Assembly (NCBI GenBank): GCA_963576725.1
Contig: OY755237.1
Coordinates: forward strand, 55,775,805-55,839,804
DNA: 64,000 nucleotides
Direction: 5' to 3'
Origin: Azorinus chamasolen
Taxonomy: Eukaryota; Mollusca; Bivalvia; Cardiida; Solecurtidae
The position numbers were made by a program, and so were the translations under genes. Below, in pieces: positions 34,383 through 44,950 of the stretch. A model generated the notes under the pieces. That model worked only from the letters and a program-made list of their open reading frames with translations. It did no database searches and had not been told where the DNA came from. Positions within the stretch are counted from its first letter, which is position 1, and each line of letters begins with the position of its first letter.

Positions 34383-34497
34383 TTATTCTGCCATGGCCAA
34401 AAATTTCCCGTGCTCATGTGCCATTATAAAAAATAATCTAACTATTACTCATGATGCAATTATTTCTTACATGAGTATTCATGGAGTAAAGGGTTAC
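34383..34497 (+). mobile_element. Family A right half joined to a family D hairpin arm
   Basis: GTCAAACAGTTTGGATCTTG (D) switches at about 34380 to ATTCTGCCATGGCCAAAAAT (A) and ends CATGGAGTAAAGGGTTA. Confidence 0.65.
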
Positions 34498-34656
34498 GGT
34501 GATAAGCCTTATCCTTTTGTGTTTGAAATCTACTAAGACTAAGGTTCACTTCACCTGTTTACCTTTACCCTGCCGTGCAAAGATTTGTTGATACACATTT
34601 ATTAAGCGGCCACCAAAAATAAGGTCTAATTATGGGTCTGCAAGACAGGTGGTAGT

Positions 34657-35083
34657 TTAATACAGGTCAAAAGTAATGCAGAAAGCTCCTATATTCTGCA
34701 TTACTTTTGTCCTGCATTAAGCAACCTTTTTAAGACTTCTATGTTCAATAAATGAATGGGTATTTAAGCCAAGTTCTACAGTAAATGCACAGCTGTTTGA
34801 GCTACTGCATGTTCCTACTCCTACCTGGAACTGTTAGACTTGGGTGAGGTCGGGGTGGAAGGCTCGGAGTTAATACAGGTCAAAAGTAATGCAGAAAGCT
34901 CCTATATTCTGCATTACTTTTGTCCTGCATTAAGCAACCTTTTTAAGACTTCTATGTTCAATAAATGAATGGGTATTTAAGCCAAGTTCTACAGTAAATG
35001 CACAGCTGTTTGAGCTACTGCATGTTCCTACTCCTACCTGGAACTGTTAGACTTGGGTGAGGTCGGGGTGGAAGGCTCGGAGT
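34657..35083. repeat. Perfect 213-bp tandem duplication spanning a GOPC splice donor
   Basis: Bases 34657-34870 recur at 34870-35083 with no difference that I can find by eye. The unit contains a family F hairpin fragment and the last bases of the GOPC post-PDZ exon with its donor, so a second identical donor sits at about 34823. Absence of divergence means a very recent event or an assembly artefact. Confidence 0.95.
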
Positions 35084-35193
35084 TGGCACCGTTTGTTCTG
35101 TGGTTAATGTGGTCGGCTATTTGTTCCATGGAATTCTCTCGTCGGCTACCTTCACTGTTGTTACTGATCACCTCATCGTCATAGATCCTATAC
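35038..35193 (-). CDS. GOPC: GOPC, post-PDZ exon
   Basis: 156 nt. The first base completes Arg to give FRYRIYDDEVISNN (vertebrate 'HRYRLYLDE'); the rest is Ser/Pro/Asn-rich and ends TPTSPKSNSS plus two bases. The donor is CAG|GTAGGA. Reading past it gives an immediate TAG at 35034-35036, so intron retention would terminate the protein here. The terminal exon at 33744-33903 starts in exactly the phase this donor needs. The last 46 nt of the exon and its donor are copied in a perfect 213-bp tandem duplication. Confidence 0.88.
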
Positions 35194-35282
35194 CTATAAT
35201 AAGGTTAAAACAACAATAAAATCTTAGGAGACTAGGTGTTTGACATTGATTGAGGGTTTAAAAGATATGCAAAATAGATCAA

Positions 35283-36463
35283 ACTTAAAACTGACGTAAA
35301 TAAAGTATACCCAGATCAGATGGCTCCTATAGGAGCCATTTGATCAGGGTCTGCTCAGTTTGCTTTTGAACTTACATAGATTTGATTTTAAAGCTGCTGC
35401 CATGGCCAAAATTTCCAGCATTCATGTTCCATTTTAACAAGTGGGCCCTGATATCGCTCACCAGACAATAGAGAAGAAGATTTTCAAAGTTTTCACTATA
35501 TGTTTCTATTTAAAACCGGCCACCCATGGGGCGGGGCCAATTTTGACCCCAGGGGCATAATTTATATAACTTCTGTAGAGGACCTGAACATGATGCTATG
35601 TGTCAAATATGAAAGCTGAGAACCTTCCAGTTTCAGAGGAGAAGATTTTCAAAGTTTACACTATATGTTTCTATTGAAAACTGACCACCCCTGGGGCAGG
35701 GCCAATTTTGACCCCAGGGGCATAATTTATATAACTTTTGTAGAGGACCTGAACATGATGCTATGTGCTTTATATGAAAGCTGAGAACCCTGTAGATTCA
35801 GTAGAGACGAATTTCAAAGTTTTCACTATATGTTTCTATTGAAAACTGGCTACCCATGGGGCGGGGCAAATTTTGACCCCAGGGGCAAAATTTATACAAC
35901 TTTTGTAGATGACCTGAACATCATGCTATGTGCCAAATATGAAAGCTGAAAACCTTCCAGTTTCAGAGAAGAAGATATTCAAAGTTTTATTGTATGTTTC
36001 TATAGAAAACAAGGCACGCCTGGGGCGGGCCAATTTTGACCCCAGGGCCATAATTTATATCACTTTTATAGAGGACCTGAACATGATGCTATGTGCCCGA
36101 GAACTTTCCAGTTTAAGAGAAGATTTTCAAAGTTTTCACTATATGATTCTACTGAAAACTGGCCACCCCTGGGGCGGGCCAATTTTGACCCCAGGGGCAT
36201 GATTTATATAACTTTTGTAGAGGACCTGAACATGATGCTATGTGCCAAATATGAAAGCTGTGAACCTTCCAGATTCAGAGGAGAAGATTTTTAAAGGTTC
36301 AAATTGTTGACGACTGACGATGGAAGATGCACGCCGACGGACATCAGGCGATCACAAAAGCTCGCCCTGAGCACAAAAGTGCTCTGGTGAGCTAAAAAAT
36401 AATCTTATTAATATTGTTGGTGTCATATTTTCTTACATAAAGATTCATGGAGTAAAAGGTTAA
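35283..36463 (+). mobile_element. Family A MITE split by an HTC element
   Basis: 35283-35435 and 36395-36463; core GGCTCCTATAGGAGCC; right end CATGGAGTAAAAGGTTAA. Confidence 0.82.
35436..36394 (+). mobile_element. HTC element inside a family A MITE
   Basis: Left AACAAGTGGGCCCTGATATC then GCTCACC; five units of the GAACATGATGCTATGTG type; right GAGCACAAAAGTGCTC then TGGTGAGCTA. MITE sequence resumes at 36395. Confidence 0.88.
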
Positions 36464-36559
36464 TCTACTATATCTATCAAAACTATTCGAACACCCAATT
36501 CCCCCAATCCACCAATTTATAAAGCTGAATATTTCAATTGGACACCATTTTATATATTT

Positions 36560-36665
36560 TAATTACACTGACATGGTAGCAAATAGTTTAGGCCCTGATC
36601 AAATGGCTCCTTCAGGAGCAGTTTAATTTGTGTCTACACTGTTTCTTTAGGTATGTCTGTCTAAA
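36560..36665 (+). mobile_element. Family E-like hairpin
   Basis: GGCTCCTTCAGGAGCAG core with GTCTACACTGTTTC arm; ends not defined. Confidence 0.5.
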
Positions 36666-36668
36666 TAT

Positions 36669-36918
36669 TTAACCCTTTTCTTCTAATATACAGGTTTTCA
36701 CACATTTGCAAACTGAGTAGACCCAGATCAGATGGCTCCTATAGGAGCCATCTGATCAGGATCTTTTCTATTTGTTAATGGAATTTGAAAGATCTGTTTC
36801 TTTACTTTCTAAAATGGCTACATAATTCCACTTTCCATATTTCATTATAACTATTTTGTCCATGAATATTCAGTAGGTACTGAAATTTGGAATAAACATG
36901 GAACAGGGAAAGGGTTAA
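36669..36918 (-). mobile_element. Family B MITE, full length
   Basis: TTAACCCTTTTCTTCTAATA to ACAGGGAAAGGGTTAA, 250 bp; core GGCTCCTATAGGAGCC. Confidence 0.9.
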
Positions 36919-36948
36919 GTAATTAAGGGTGCCAATGTCCCTTCACAA

Positions 36949-37125
36949 ATTAACCCTTTCCATATAAACACTTTTCACGCATTTGCAAAAAGAGAAGACC
37001 CAGATCAGACGGCTCCTATAGGTCGTTTTTAAATACTCATATCATCATTTCTCTGCTAGACCCTATGTCATGACCACTCTTTAGACCTTGGCCTCTGTAT
37101 AGTGCAGAAATAAGGATTCTGCATG
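36949..37125 (-). mobile_element. Family B half followed by family G fragment
   Basis: TTAACCCTTTCCATATAAAC...GGCTCCTATAGG stops at the palindrome centre; family G (TTTCTCTGCTAGACCCTATG) follows. Confidence 0.65.
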
Positions 37126-37161
37126 TGAAATTTTCCCTTTCCTTTCATATGATATTCCTAC

Positions 37162-37253
37162 CTAAAGCCTTGTTCATCTTCGAAATCCTGATGGTCGTTA
37201 TCACTATCTTCATCTGGGGCAACAAACATCACCTCCAACTCTATATCACCTTG
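37162..37253 (-). CDS. GOPC: GOPC, end of PDZ domain and acidic linker
   Basis: 92 nt, phase 0 to phase 2, acceptor ttttcag, donor GTAGGA. Reads QGDIELEVMFVAPDEDSDND and then HQDFEDEQGF plus a split Arg codon. The first part is the last PDZ beta strand (vertebrate 'RGEIEFEVVYVAPE'); the rest is the acidic linker found in GOPC. Confidence 0.94.
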
Positions 37254-37387
37254 CTGAAAATCAATGCAGCAATGAACAAAGTTGTTACACATGGGATGGT
37301 ACATTAGAGATGGTACAAATATTTCTCCCTCTTCTCACTTTGAAAGTGTTCACTGTTAGGCATACTCACATTGCTTATTTATAATCT

Positions 37388-37608
37388 TGACCCTTTCCCT
37401 GTTTTACGTTTATTCTAAATTTCAATACCTACCGAAATATGGAAGGTAGAACATTGTAGCCATTTCAGAAAGTAAAGAAACAGATCTTTCAGATTCCATT
37501 AGCAAACAGAGCAGACCCAGATCTGACGGCTCCTATAGGAGCCATCTGATCTGGGTCTACTCTGTTTGCAAATGCTTGAGAACACGTTTATATGAAGGAA
37601 AGGGTTAA
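37388..37608 (+). mobile_element. Family B MITE
   Basis: TTGACCCTTTCCCTGTTTTA to TGAAGGAAAGGGTTAA; core GGCTCCTATAGGAGCC. Confidence 0.88.
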
Positions 37609-38024
37609 ATCCCTTACCAGCTACAGTACTCTCATCCAAATCAGATTTTGGAACCCATCCATTTGTCAAACTGAAGGGGCATCACAACAAACAATATACT
37701 GGTAACCATATTTAAACCACAGACCTAAGAGGGTTCATCAAACAGTATGATCTACACTATATGCTACACCTTTAGTTTCATCCAAAGCCGCATTAACTTA
37801 TCCAGCTTTTCAGCTTGATGGCAATCCCAGTACTTGCGCTAATCAAATAATCATATTTATTACCCCTCTGGTATAATTCAATCACTGACAATCTAGCCTA
37901 AAGCTGTCTGAAGCTGTCATATATTACGCCATGTCATTCATTTGTCCCTTATTACTTATGGATATGTTTTCCTTGTAATTTCTAGTATACTTTAAACAAT
38001 AAAATTGTAGCCAAAACAATGTTG

Positions 38025-38177
38025 TTTCTTTTACAGTTCAAAGTGCATTTTTTCCACATTTCTTGTCAGAAACATGCTCTTTAAATCCTGATCAGACTCC
38101 CAGTGAATATCTCATTGGGGATCTAAACTGTTTGCAAATATTATCATAAATTAGCCAGTAGAGTGCTGAAGGCTAAC
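38025..38177 (+). mobile_element. Family D MITE, left end missing
   Basis: TTCTTGTCAGAAACATG...GCCAGTAGAGTGCTGAAGGC, as in the 1647 copy. Confidence 0.65.
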
Positions 38178-38242
38178 AAAGACTGTTGAAAGGAACATGA
38201 GTGATACCTGCCAGCAGAAATGTGAACAACAAACCATGATAT

Positions 38243-39022
38243 AACAAGAAATGTGTCACAGTAGGTGACAAATGCCCCCAAAGCAAAGCAACCACATTGA
38301 AACAGATGTTGCACAGTGTGACCTGAAATCACAAGATGTACTCACACACCGAATCGGGCATTCCTACCTCAAGTAATATAGGAGATACGCTTCGGACAAG
38401 GATTTTCTATAGCTCAGGTCAGCGGTCAAGGTCACAGAGACCCAATAATGGTATGCGACACTCTGCCTTCCAATGATGTACTCACACACCAAATTTGGCA
38501 TTCCTACCTCATGTAATATAGGCGATACACTTCAAACAAGGTTTTTCTATATCTGAGGTCAGCTGTCAAGGTCAAGGTCACAGAGACCAGAAAACTATGT
38601 AACACTCCACCATCCCAAGATGTACTCACACACCAAATTTTACATTCATATCTCAAGTAATATTGGAGAAACGCTCCAAACAAGGTTTTTCTATAGCTCA
38701 TGTCAGCAGTCAAAGTCAAGATCACAGAGACATGGAAATGATACGCACACACTGTCGTCCCAAGATGTACTCGCACACTAAATTTGGCATTCCTACCTCA
38801 AGTAATATCGGAGATACACTCCAAACAATATTTTTCTATACCTGAGGTCAGCTTTCAAGGTCAAGGTCACAGAGACCTAAAAGCTGTAAGCTACACTTCA
38901 CTATGATAAGACATAGTAATGACAAGAAATATAGGAGATATGCTCCAGACAAGCTGAACACAGACACACACGGACAGTTTGATTACTATAAGCCTCCAAA
39001 GCAAGCTTTGGGGGGATAAAAA
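38243..39022 (+). mobile_element. HTC element, about 143-bp units, in GOPC
   Basis: Left AACAAGAAATGTGTCACAGT...GTGACAAATGCCCCC; four units beginning CAAGATGTACTCACACACCA; right end ATAAGCCTCCAAAGCAAGCT then TTGGGGGGATAAAA. A (CAGA)n tract follows at 39053-39075. It lies between two GOPC exons. Confidence 0.75.
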
Positions 39023-39154
39023 GAGTGTCATACAGATGAACAGGTAGATGGACAGACAGACAGACAGACAGACAACAGACAAGTGATCCCTGATCCCTAG
39101 GTGTCAATCTGCTAAAGCAGTTAACACCGACACAATATAACAATTTCTGTCTAC

Positions 39155-39319
39155 CTGTTCTGATAGTATTTTCACTCCTTCTGCATGTTTGGCATTTCTA
39201 AGATCTACTCCATTTACTGATAGTATGGCATCCCCTACAAACAGCGCCTGACACCTGTCTGCCGGCTGACCCTCGTGGATTTCTGAGATAAGTATTGGCA
39301 CGCCATGCTCCTTACCACC
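39155..39319 (-). CDS. GOPC: GOPC, PDZ domain exon 2 (body of the domain)
   Basis: 165 nt, 55 codons, phase 0 at both ends. Reads [40 protein letters not shown] and [15 protein letters not shown], nearly identical to the vertebrate PDZ core. His in KHAEGV occupies the alpha-B1 position expected for class I ligand binding. In vertebrates this PDZ binds C termini such as CFTR and steers cargo towards lysosomes. Acceptor tgacag, donor GTAGAC. Confidence 0.96.
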
Positions 39320-39436
39320 CTGTCAAATAGTTGTATCAAAATATTACCACATTTACACTAAATATAAAGTAACCATACCTCCCCTTTTCATCTATTTGTA
39401 AGGCTGAATAAATACAATCAGGACCATTTTCACATT

Positions 39437-39572
39437 ATTAACTTCTTTCCTCCTGGATATTTATGTAAGAAATAATGGCATAAATGAAATTATAATGGTG
39501 TATTAATACAGGATGTTTTGCCATGATGATCTGATCTGAATTACTCTGTTTGCAACAGCGTGAAAAGGTTTA
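39437..39572 (-). mobile_element. Family A deletion copy
   Basis: TTAACTTCTTTCCTCCTGGA to GTGAAAAGGTTTAA with left palindrome arm lost. Shares TTAA with the next. Confidence 0.72.
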
Positions 39573-39812
39573 ACCCATTATTCCATAAATATGCCTTTCT
39601 ACGCATTTGCAAACAGAGTAGACCAAGATCAGACGGCTTCTATAGGAGTCGTCTGATCAGGGTCTGCTCTGTTGCTTATGATATAGATATGATTCTACAA
39701 TTTTTCTCATGGCCAAAAATTCCTGAGTCAATGTGCTATTATAACAACTAATCTAATTAATATTTATGACGTCATTATATCTTACATGAATATTCATGGA
39801 GGAAAGGGTTCA
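39569..39812 (+). mobile_element. Family A MITE
   Basis: TTAACCCATTATTCCATAAA to GGAGGAAAGGGTTCAA; core GGCTTCTATAGGAGTCGTC shows the mirrored pair C-to-T / G-to-A. Confidence 0.85.
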
Positions 39813-39956
39813 ATGAAACTATTGGAGTAGCGCCTAGGGTAGATCATAATAAAACAACTCCCTCGGCAACTCTTGGATTTGGATCTAAACTATTTGTCTC
39901 AATACAAGGATACCCTAATATTAAGTCAGAACTCCAAATAAAAAGAATTACATGTA

Positions 39957-41011
39957 CAGTCCACTCTCGTTACGGCAAACTCTCTTGACACGAATTTCTC
40001 GTTGACACGAAGTTTTTGTAAAGTCCCAACTATTTTTCCTATATATTCTATATAAATTAAGGTTTTTTAGACAAGTCGAGCTGACCACGTTTTCACGGTA
40101 ATTATTGGTGTTTGTATCGAAGTCACATCTCTCAGTCCTATTTAATACGAGGTGTGAATTGGACCTTTTCATCCGACTCGTCAATGTACGCCAGGTGATC
40201 GTGACACAGGTAATTACAGCGTTTTGTAGGTAAACAATCACTGATGTCAGATAATTATTCAAACTGTGGAACAATGCCAAATTGAGTGAATGTTTTTCAG
40301 TAAAATGACCCATTACCTATCATTTGTCCTATTAAAGTGTCAATCATGACTACTGTAGTACGAAAGATAACTCTCAAGCTTCCTCGCTTCCAGACGATTT
40401 TGTAGAGATTGAATAAAAAGTAAGGCCTGTTCCTCATTTTATTACCAATGCATGCAGTTTAACATTGAATTTAATTTGTCACTTGAGTAATATCGAAACA
40501 GCTCAAGGTGAAACATGTAAAAGACGTATACATTTTGATACATCTGGTTTCCCGAATAAGGCTGTTCTCTTACATGTACTGGAAGTACGCGAATCGGCAA
40601 CCAGCTAGTTCACATGAAAAGGAATTTCCCATAGAAATGGTGTAAACAAACGACGCACTTTTTAAAAATTCGCCAAACTAACGGCCATTAATTCAATGAT
40701 AGAGGCAAAAGGGATCTGAAAATTGGAAGTGCCTTGTAAATTAGGATATGGTGTCATTAATGGAGGGTAGGACAGACAGCAGTTTGTACTCGCAGTAATT
40801 GATCTGCATGCACATGTACAACTTTTATATACACAGAGTGCGATTCCTATACACACTGCGAAGACTAAATTATACAAACACAAGTATGACTAATATATAT
40901 GGCAGCTTGTTTAAGGTGAACCTAATGAAAGAAACTGGATTTTAAAAAAATGACATTTGAATCGAAGTTTTTATCGGGTCCCTACAAACTCGACATAACG
41001 AGGGTTGACTG
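39957..41011. mobile_element. Non-autonomous pogo/Tigger-like DNA transposon
   Basis: Flanked by TA dinucleotides (39955-39956, 41012-41013). Left end CAGTCCACTCTCGTTACGGC; right end reads ...CATAACGAGGGTTGACTG, the inverse, in the style CAGTCAACCCTCGTTATG known from pogo/Tigger elements. About 1055 bp with no recognisable transposase; a 121-codon minus frame inside has no visible DDE or CENP-B motif. It lies in a GOPC intron. Confidence 0.8.
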
Positions 41012-41013
41012 TA

Positions 41014-41702
41014 TTAGAATTGAGGTTATTCTAATGAGTTCCAACAAGATGGGGTTTGGACTGGCTCTGCACATTCTCACGAATCTTGTAGTAAAATCTC
41101 CTTATAAACAATTCCTAAAGTGATCATTCCATTCTTTTTTGTAGAGATAGAACTCTTTGCATGCTGGTAGTTAGATCCCACCATTATGATCTATAGGAAC
41201 AATTCTGGTCCCATCAAACATAGGGACTGATCTGAGATATAAATGTTTGTCACTCAAGCTCAATTTCTGTTGAAAAATCGGAAAGAAAATAAAATTGTTT
41301 TTAAAAAATGTTGAAGACAACAATTGAGAATAATGAGACAATTACTCAGCATGCAAATAGTAAATGAAATTTTTAGATACTGCAGAGGAATATTTGAATG
41401 AAGTAGCGTCAAAGGGTTTGGTCACAAAGACAGTAATTTAGAAGTATTCAGTTTAAATGACAATTGCTAAATTACTGACTAACAGTTTTGAAATTACATA
41501 TGATTCATTGTTTTCCACTTGCAGTTGCAGGCTCTGGAGTTTGAGAAAACATGTCAAAAACCAATTACTAACCCTACTGCCTTGATAGGCATTCTGTAAT
41601 AATGTGTACAATTACTCAACTTCATATTGTAATAATTTGTACAATTACTTGGCTTGTATGCTTGTAATTGAAACAAATGGTTCCCTCATGAATACAGTTC
41701 TT
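41014..41702. other. GOPC intron without clear features
   Basis: AT-rich; a family D-like fragment (TTTGCATGCTGGTAGTTAGATC region, 41155-41240) and a pair of CTGTAATAATGTGTACAATT-like repeats (41596, 41627). Confidence 0.45.
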
Positions 41703-41948
41703 TTAACCCAGTACCCGATGAATATGCATGTACAAAATAATGAATGGAAGAATATCTATTACCTGATCTTTTAGAATGGCATTATGAACAAGAGAATTTT
41801 TTCAAAATGCCAGAAACTGTAGAATTAGATAAAAATCATTTCTATTTAAAAGCAAACAGAGCAGACCCTGATCACACGACTCTAACAGGAGCCATCTGAT
41901 CTTAATCTACAGTGTTTGCAAAGGCATCTCAATCAGAAAAGTTTTAGA
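41703..41948 (-). mobile_element. Family A MITE 38 bp from a GOPC exon
   Basis: TTAACCCAGTACCCGATGAA; core GACTCTAACAGGAGCC; right end decayed to AAAAGTTTTA. Confidence 0.75.
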
Positions 41949-41986
41949 AAGACAGAATTCCATGTGATATCCACAATTACACCTAC

Positions 41987-42082
41987 CGTTATAGACATTC
42001 CAAGGCCCTCCTCTGGACCTTTAATCAAACGAACCTTTCGAAGGTCACCAAGGCCATGTCGTTTTCTTAAGGATATAAAGTC
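41987..42082 (-). CDS. GOPC: GOPC, PDZ domain exon 1
   Basis: 96 nt, 32 codons, phase 0 at both ends, acceptor cttcag and donor GTAGGT. Reads DFISLRKRHGLGDLRKVRLI and then KGPEEGLGMSIT. The GLGM motif is the carboxylate-binding loop opening the PDZ domain (GLGI in vertebrate GOPC). A family A MITE (41703-41948) lies within 40 nt of the donor. Confidence 0.93.
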
Positions 42083-42230
42083 CTGAAGAAATGTAAAACA
42101 TATTTAGATAATCATCATTGCAAGTCATGTACATGTATTTATTTAACTACTTTACCTCATGAATATTTATGCAACAGTACATGTATATCACTTTATAAAT
42201 ATTTATCATCTGAACTTTAGTAATACCGCA

Positions 42231-42480
42231 TTAACCGTTTCCCTCACATAAATGTGTTTTCACGCATTTGCAAACAGAGTAGACCCAGATCAGACGGCTC
42301 CTAGAGGAGCCGTCTGATCAGGGTCTGCTCTGTTTGCAAACAGAATTTGATAGATCTGTTTCTTTGCTTTCTAAATTGTCTACAATGTTACACCTTCCAT
42401 ATGTCTTTATAACTACTTTATTAATGAACATTCAGTAGGTACTGAAATTTGTAATAAACATAGAACAGGGAAAGGGTTGA
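42231..42480 (-). mobile_element. Family B MITE with 68-nt palindrome
   Basis: TTAACCGTTTCCCTCACATA to ACAGGGAAAGGGTTGA. 42270-42337 pairs over 34-nt arms with two mismatches; core GGCTCCTAGAGGAGCC. A short family A end fragment precedes it (42143-42210). Confidence 0.9.
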
Positions 42481-42499
42481 GAAGGGAATATATGGCCAT

Positions 42500-42632
42500 G
42501 AAAGAAACTTAGTAATGAGTTCTATCAAATTCCATAATCAAACAGAGAAGACCCTGATTAGACGGCTCCTACAGGAGGGGTCTGATCTGGGTCTACATTA
42601 TTTGCAAAGGAATTAAAAGCTATATTTATGAC
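42500..42632 (+). mobile_element. Palindromic MITE right part
   Basis: Core GGCTCCTACAGGAGGGG with CAAACAGAGAAGACCCTG arm; no TTAA at the right. Confidence 0.6.
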
Positions 42633-42689
42633 TTACACACTTGTAGCTGATTTGTGATAGTCCAGAGTAACAGATAAAATTAATGTTCA

Positions 42690-42828
42690 TACTAATATCA
42701 GCATTTCTCCACCAAACCCTATGTTCTTCGAGACGATTCTAAAGAGTGGTTACAACAAAGGGTTTAGTGGAGAAATAAAGAAGTTGTTATTGAAAATGTA
42801 TCTTATCTGGACCTCTGTAGTCGATGCC
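42690..42828 (-). mobile_element. Family G repeat
   Basis: TTTCTCCACCAAACCCTATG and inverse GGGTTTAGTGGAGAAATAAA; part of the left arm is deleted. Confidence 0.7.
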
Positions 42829-42888
42829 AATTTGTTCAATCCTGATGAGATGCAAAGTAACATGGTGAACCATAAGAATCTGAACTGT

Positions 42889-43055
42889 TTGACACTGTAT
42901 GCCTGATAAACTGTTTGACACTGTATGCCTGATAAACTGTTTGACACTGTATGCCTGATGAACTGTTTGACACCGTATGCCTGATGAACTGTTTGACACT
43001 GTATGCCTGATGAACTGTTTGACACTGTATCCCTGATGAACTGCTTGACACTGTA
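42889..43055. repeat. 25-bp minisatellite, about 6.5 copies
   Basis: Unit like AACTGTTTGACACTGTATGC plus CTGAT. The period is not a multiple of three, so long spurious open frames run through it. It lies in a GOPC intron about 100 bp from the donor at 43160. Confidence 0.9.
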
Positions 43056-43160
43056 CTTTTCAAGAGAAATGGAAGAAAAGGTGAGTTTGACAATTGTAGC
43101 AGACAACAATATTTGCAGACAACAATATCTTGAACAATTTGTTGAAGTAACTCTACATAC

Positions 43161-43326
43161 ATGTCCTGGAGGTATGGGTAATCTTTTCTTTCTGTTGGAC
43201 CGCCCTCGACATGCTCGTATAACTGTCTTGTGTCTATGCAAATGAATCTCTGCCTCCAACTGATTCCACAATTTGTCATGCTCCGCTCCTTTCATTTCTC
43301 TACCAAGCAGTTGAATCTGTTGTATT
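43161..43326 (-). CDS. GOPC: GOPC, exon linking coiled coil to PDZ domain
   Basis: 166 nt, phase 2 to phase 0; the first base completes the split Arg codon. The translation contains [20 protein letters not shown], then [20 protein letters not shown] and a basic segment ending in PPGH, nearly identical to the vertebrate exon. The donor is GTATGT. A longer open frame running left from here (to 42750) is artefactual: beyond the donor it is intron, and its C-terminal repeats come from a 25-bp minisatellite. Confidence 0.95.
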
Positions 43327-43369
43327 CTGAAAGGTATATGCAGAGCTACAGATAAAGGTGTGTACCGAA

Positions 43370-43525
43370 ATACTTAAACTGTCATTTCTCCAACAAACCC
43401 TATGTTGTGACCACTCTTTAGAATCGTCTCTTTGAGACGATTCTAAAGAGTGGTCACAGCATAGAGTTTGGTGGAGAAATAAAGGAGCTATTGTTGAAAA
43501 TGTTTAAATTTATCTGGACCTCTGT
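43370..43525 (-). mobile_element. Family G repeat, full hairpin
   Basis: GACCACTCTTTAGAATCGTC pairs with GACGATTCTAAAGAGTGGTC almost perfectly; starts about 45 bp upstream (gene sense) of the GOPC exon at 43161-43326. Confidence 0.8.
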
Positions 43526-43774
43526 ATATATATATACACATGTATATGTAATATATATGCACACTGCACAGAGATATATATAAGAGAAGTATACTGATCT
43601 TTATCTAAATCTAATTTCTCAAGCAATCTCTAGATTCTAAAGAAATACAAACTAAATTAGGTTTGGTGAGTTATACAGAAATTAATTTACCTCATTTTCG
43701 GAATATTCCGCTAATCAACAACTCTGTATGCATAATTGCTATGTTTATTGACTCTTTTCCTGATGAATGTTCAG

Positions 43775-44023
43775 TTAACCCTTTCTCTGTTCTATGTTTA
43801 ATCCAACATTCAATACATACATGTACTGCGTATTCATGGACAAATCAGTTATAATATATGGAAGGTGGAACATTGTAGTCATTTTAGAAAGTAAAGAAAC
43901 AAATCTTTCAAATTGCATTAGCAAACAGCAGACCCTGATCAGATGGCTCCTGTAGGAGCCGTCTGATATGGGTCTACTGTATGCAAATGCATAAAAAAGC
44001 GTTTATATGAGGGAAAGGGTTAA
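43775..44023 (+). mobile_element. Family B MITE, full length
   Basis: TTAACCCTTTCTCTGTTCTA to GAGGGAAAGGGTTAA; core GGCTCCTGTAGGAGCC. Confidence 0.9.
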
Positions 44024-44085
44024 GAAATACTGACTGTATAAATGTTAATCAGTGGATTTCTTAGTAAATCAAATCTTTATTTTAT

Positions 44086-44365
44086 ATAACCCTTTACACC
44101 ATAAATTTGCCTTTTTAAGCCTACACAAACAGAGTAGACCCAGATCAGACAGCTCCTGTAAGAGCCGTCTGGGTCCACTCTGTCTGTTTATTATATAATA
44201 TAGATATGATTCTAAAGTTTCAGGGATACGACCCTGATCAGACGGCTCCTATCAAAGATGTGTTTTGTCACAGAGGCAAACAGGGTAAACCCAGATCCGA
44301 TCACTTCTCTGTTTACTTAAGGCACTATATATATATCTGATTCAACCATTTCTGTCATTGCGAAA
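44086..44365 (+). mobile_element. Family A copy with an extra palindrome segment
   Basis: ATAACCCTTTACACCATAAA; core AGCTCCTGTAAGAGCC, then a second partial GACCCTGATCAGACGGCTCC arm at 44229. Confidence 0.65.
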
Positions 44366-44598
44366 TAACCCTTTCCTCCATAAATACACCTTTCTAAGAC
44401 TCTGTAAAAGTCACTTTTTGAAACCATTGTGATAAATAGAGCATTTGCTCCATAGGAGCAAAAATAATGCTCTATTTATCACAATGCTTTCAGAACTACA
44501 CAATTCTAAAATTTTCCTTTTCTCCAGTAAATGCTCCTTTTTGGTAGATTCATTCAAAGAGATTGGATCTAAAAATAGCCTATGAGGCAATGGGTTAA
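44366..44598 (-). mobile_element. Family C MITE
   Basis: ATAACCCTTTCCTCCATAAA to GAGGCAATGGGTTAA; hairpin ATAGAGCATTTGCTCCATAG. Confidence 0.85.
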
Positions 44599-44611
44599 TA
44601 CTACGTCCATA

Positions 44612-44863
44612 ATAACCCTTTATTCCATAAGTATGCCCCTTTCTATGCCTTTGCAAACAGAGTAGACCCATATCAGATGGCTCCTGTAGGAGCCCTCTGA
44701 TCAGGGTTTGCTCTGTTTGTTTTTGAAATAATACAGACATGATTCAACAGTTTCTGCCAAGGCGAAAATTATCTGTGTTCATGTGCCATTTATAAAAAAT
44801 AATCTAATCAATATTCATGATGTCATTATTTCTTACAAGAATATTCATGGAGTAAAGGGTTAA
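44612..44863 (+). mobile_element. Family A MITE, near full length
   Basis: ATAACCCTTTATTCCATAAG to CATGGAGTAAAGGGTTAA; core GGCTCCTGTAGGAGCC. A 40-bp duplicate of its right end follows (44864-44905). Confidence 0.88.
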
Positions 44864-44950
44864 TAAAATATTCATCATGTCATTATTTCTTACATAGGTC
44901 AGGTCAAAGGGGCTTAGGGACGGTTATACAATAATAAATGTGGACAATTA

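Noticed and set aside
35930..36294. Frames of 67-90 codons at 35.9-36.3 kb
   Set aside because: Translate the HTC core units; the same peptide-like patterns appear in non-coding copies elsewhere.
39948..40313. 121-codon minus frame as transposase
   Set aside because: Within the pogo-like element but no DDE, HTH or CENP-B motif is visible.
42750..43295. 181-codon minus-strand frame
   Set aside because: Only the first 45 codons are real (GOPC exon, from an internal Met); the rest is intron and minisatellite in three rotating frames.
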